Of a stretch of DNA of 5,674 nt, positions 4,905-5,674 are shown piece after piece. This DNA comes from Dehalococcoidia bacterium CG2_30_46_19 (GTDB lineage: Bacteria; Chloroflexota; Dehalococcoidia; GIF9; AB-539-J10), in contig MNYD01000031.1 in assembly GCA_001872925.1 (NCBI GenBank), positions 1-5,674 of the forward strand, in the 5' to 3' direction. The translations under genes and the position numbers were made by a program. Numbering within the stretch: position 1 is the first letter of the stretch; every line of letters begins with the position of its first letter. The notes beneath the pieces are model-generated. The model was given only the letters and a program-made list of their open reading frames with translations, ran no database searches and was not told where the DNA came from.

Positions 4905-5171
4905 CTTCTGAGGACTCAGGCTAGTCAGACGATCGCGAAGGCAGTCCTTTGGGATAGTAGTAATGGTATCCAGGTTAGCTACGCAATCCCGAGTCATACC
5001 ATCATCGGTTCCCAAAAGCACTTCGGAGGCTATGTGGCGGATACGGGTAGTAATTGGTGCCACAATAATGAGAGAACGGACGGCATAGGCTTCATCACGG
5101 GATAGGAGCACCACTGGACGGCGTCCTGCGGGCGGTTCTAATTCTGCCCACCATATTTCGCCCCGCCTCAT
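4857..5171 (-). CDS. mazF: MazF toxin, sequence-specific endoribonuclease
   Basis: This 104-residue protein is a standard MazF (PemK-like) toxin that cleaves mRNA at short specific sequences and is held inactive by its antitoxin. The family motifs are in order. MRRGEIWWAEL is at the start, RRPVVLLSRDEAYAVR is at 17-32 (conserved Arg18), VAPITTRIR is at 37-45 (conserved Thr41) and CVANLDTITTIPKDCL is at 63-78. A C-terminal helix ends in FALGLD. ATG 5171 is chosen because it overlaps the antitoxin stop as ATGA, giving tight translational coupling; a TTG at 5177 lies 6 bp upstream but would only add two residues. All key residues seem intact, so the toxin is probably active. The gene is visibly richer in G+C than the Panacea/RelE pair opposite. 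Confidence 0.93.
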   Translation of the reverse strand: MRRGEIWWAELEPPAGRRPVVLLSRDEAYAVRSLIIVAPITTRIRHIASEVLLGTDDGMTRDCVANLDTITTIPKDCLRDRLTSLSPQKLKEVEAAIYFALGLD

Positions 5172-5419
5172 TCCCAAGGTTCTTTGCCTAGAATATCGGT
5201 GGCGGCATGCCGTGCCGCTTCAATCTCTTCCTTAGTTTCCGGTATCTGCTGGTAGGCACGTATATAGTGTTCACACATTTCTTGGCGGCGACGCAGCAGT
5301 GCCTCCGCGGCACGGCGGAAAAACTGGCTGCGGCTTTCTCCGCGGTTTCTTCGCTCCCGTTCCACGGAAGCAAGTAACTCCTCAGGAAGACTGATGGCAA
5401 TCTTAGCTGTCTTCGGCAT
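5168..5419 (-). CDS. Ribbon-helix-helix antitoxin of MazF (MazE-like)
   Basis: This 83-residue protein begins with the ribbon strand TAKIAISLP (residues 4-12). Two helices follow, LPEELLASVERERRNRG and SRSQFFRRAAEALLRRR (to about residue 45), giving the CopG/MetJ-type DNA-binding dimer. The acidic tail (about 46-83, ending EPWE) should wrap around MazF and block it. The stop overlaps the mazF start by 4 bp. In-frame ATGs exist at 5455, 5434 and 5419. The last is preferred because the predicted transcription start lies near 5433, and because family members usually begin just before this ribbon. No clear ribosome-binding site is seen, which may keep expression low. The protein probably represses its own operon at the inverted repeat at 5430-5447. 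Confidence 0.87.
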   Translation of the reverse strand: MPKTAKIAISLPEELLASVERERRNRGESRSQFFRRAAEALLRRRQEMCEHYIRAYQQIPETKEEIEAARHAATDILGKEPWE

Positions 5420-5429
5420 GCTACAGTTT

Positions 5430-5447
5430 TTCATACCATAGTATGAA
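5430..5447 (-). promoter_or_regulatory. Operator-like inverted repeat over the -10 of the mazF operon
   Basis: TTCATAC (5430-5436) and GTATGAA (5441-5447) are perfect 7-bp arms around a 4-nt spacer. The repeat covers the proposed -10 box (5440-5445), where a bound dimer would block RNA polymerase. This fits autorepression by the ribbon-helix-helix antitoxin encoded just downstream. Confidence 0.65.
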
Positions 5448-5468
5448 TCATCCATTCTCGTTTGTCAA
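5440..5468 (-). promoter_or_regulatory. Promoter of the antitoxin-mazF operon
   Basis: On the minus strand a perfect -35 TTGACA (5468-5463) is followed after 17 bp by CATACT (5445-5440), a 4-of-6 match to the -10 box. Transcription should begin near 5433, leaving about 14 nt before the ATG at 5419. Confidence 0.65.
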
Positions 5469-5535
5469 ATCACAATCGCTGGGGGATAAAGTGGTGGTTT
5501 GTCTGGCCGTGGAAGACCCTGCTTACTGCAAGAAT

Positions 5536-5673
5536 TCAGATTGAGATATGTAGTATACCAAGCAGGCTTAGTCCCCGGATAATCATACTTACCGCTATGG
5601 CAGCGAGCAACAGGTTAAATACACTGGAGACCGCCCTAAGCCCACCTTTCCCCAGGAGGCTAATAATTTTGTT
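5536..5673 (-). CDS. MarC-family integral membrane protein, C-terminal part (5' end outside window)
   Basis: The last 45 residues of a membrane protein are visible, ending at a TGA (5538-5536). The segment GKGGLRAVSSVFNLLLAAIA and the following VSMIIRGLSLLGIL match the end of MarC/YchE-type proteins. In that family a polar turn with a conserved LG-(K/R)-x-G motif precedes a final transmembrane helix that often contains LLAAIAVQ. MarC proteins are about 200 residues with six helices in the cytoplasmic membrane; their transport role is not settled. The gene runs towards the antitoxin gene on the same strand, but 116 bp separate them and the toxin-antitoxin operon has its own promoter, so they are probably independent. 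Confidence 0.7.
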   Translation of the reverse strand, partial: NKIISLLGKGGLRAVSSVFNLLLAAIAVSMIIRGLSLLGILHISI

Positions 5674-5674
5674 A

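Noticed and set aside
5188..5400. Second minus-strand frame inside the antitoxin gene
   Set aside because: It is an alternative frame of the ribbon-helix-helix antitoxin, which has clear family features.

Overview
The window looks like an accessory stretch of a bacterial chromosome. Short complete genes of the toxin-antitoxin and lipid/small-molecule type sit among remnants of larger genes. No rRNA, tRNA, CRISPR array or transposase is visible. The protein flavour (MazF with a ribbon-helix-helix partner, a lone winged-helix nucleotidyltransferase, a 3-ketosphinganine-reductase-like dehydrogenase, a MarC-family membrane protein) and the mid-range base composition would suit an anaerobic environmental bacterium, possibly Chloroflexota/Dehalococcoidia. 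That placement is an impression, not proof.

Layout, left to right. Positions 3-314 hold the end of an unrecognised gene. It is followed at 358-495 by the first 45 codons of a UvrD-type helicase that stops just after its Walker A motif. About 410 bp of apparently decayed sequence (496-906) carries two small inverted repeats. A complete SAM-dependent methyltransferase (907-1485) is followed by a 10-bp inverted repeat (1493-1532) and a short membrane fragment that resembles the start of an isoprenylcysteine-carboxyl-methyltransferase-like protein. On the minus strand, 1748-2314 encodes a winged-helix plus nucleotidyltransferase protein with two 15-bp direct repeats over its ribosome-binding site, a likely autoregulatory operator. 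A short-chain dehydrogenase (2462-3268) is transcribed the other way. Just after it lies the tail of a type I restriction specificity (HsdS) subunit.

The right half carries two toxin-antitoxin modules facing each other. The plus-strand module has a near-perfect promoter (3392-3421), an XRE-HTH protein with a C-terminal Panacea (SocA-like/DUF4065) domain, and a RelE-like toxin whose start overlaps the antitoxin stop by one base. The minus-strand module is a MazE-like ribbon-helix-helix antitoxin overlapping MazF by 4 bp (ATGA). An 18-bp inverted repeat sits exactly on its -10 region. Between the two modules (4593-4856) is a stretch without a convincing gene. It contains a perfect 12-bp inverted repeat with an 8-nt spacer, overlapped by a second, mutually exclusive hairpin. 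The window ends in the C-terminus of a MarC-family membrane protein on the minus strand.

The main story is a decayed defence-like region. Remnants of a helicase and of a type I restriction system lie beside two intact, apparently self-regulated toxin-antitoxin pairs and a single-chain winged-helix/nucleotidyltransferase. The best leads for something less described are the Panacea/RelE pair, the one-protein nucleotidyltransferase with its tandem operator, and the nested inverted repeats at 4788-4828.
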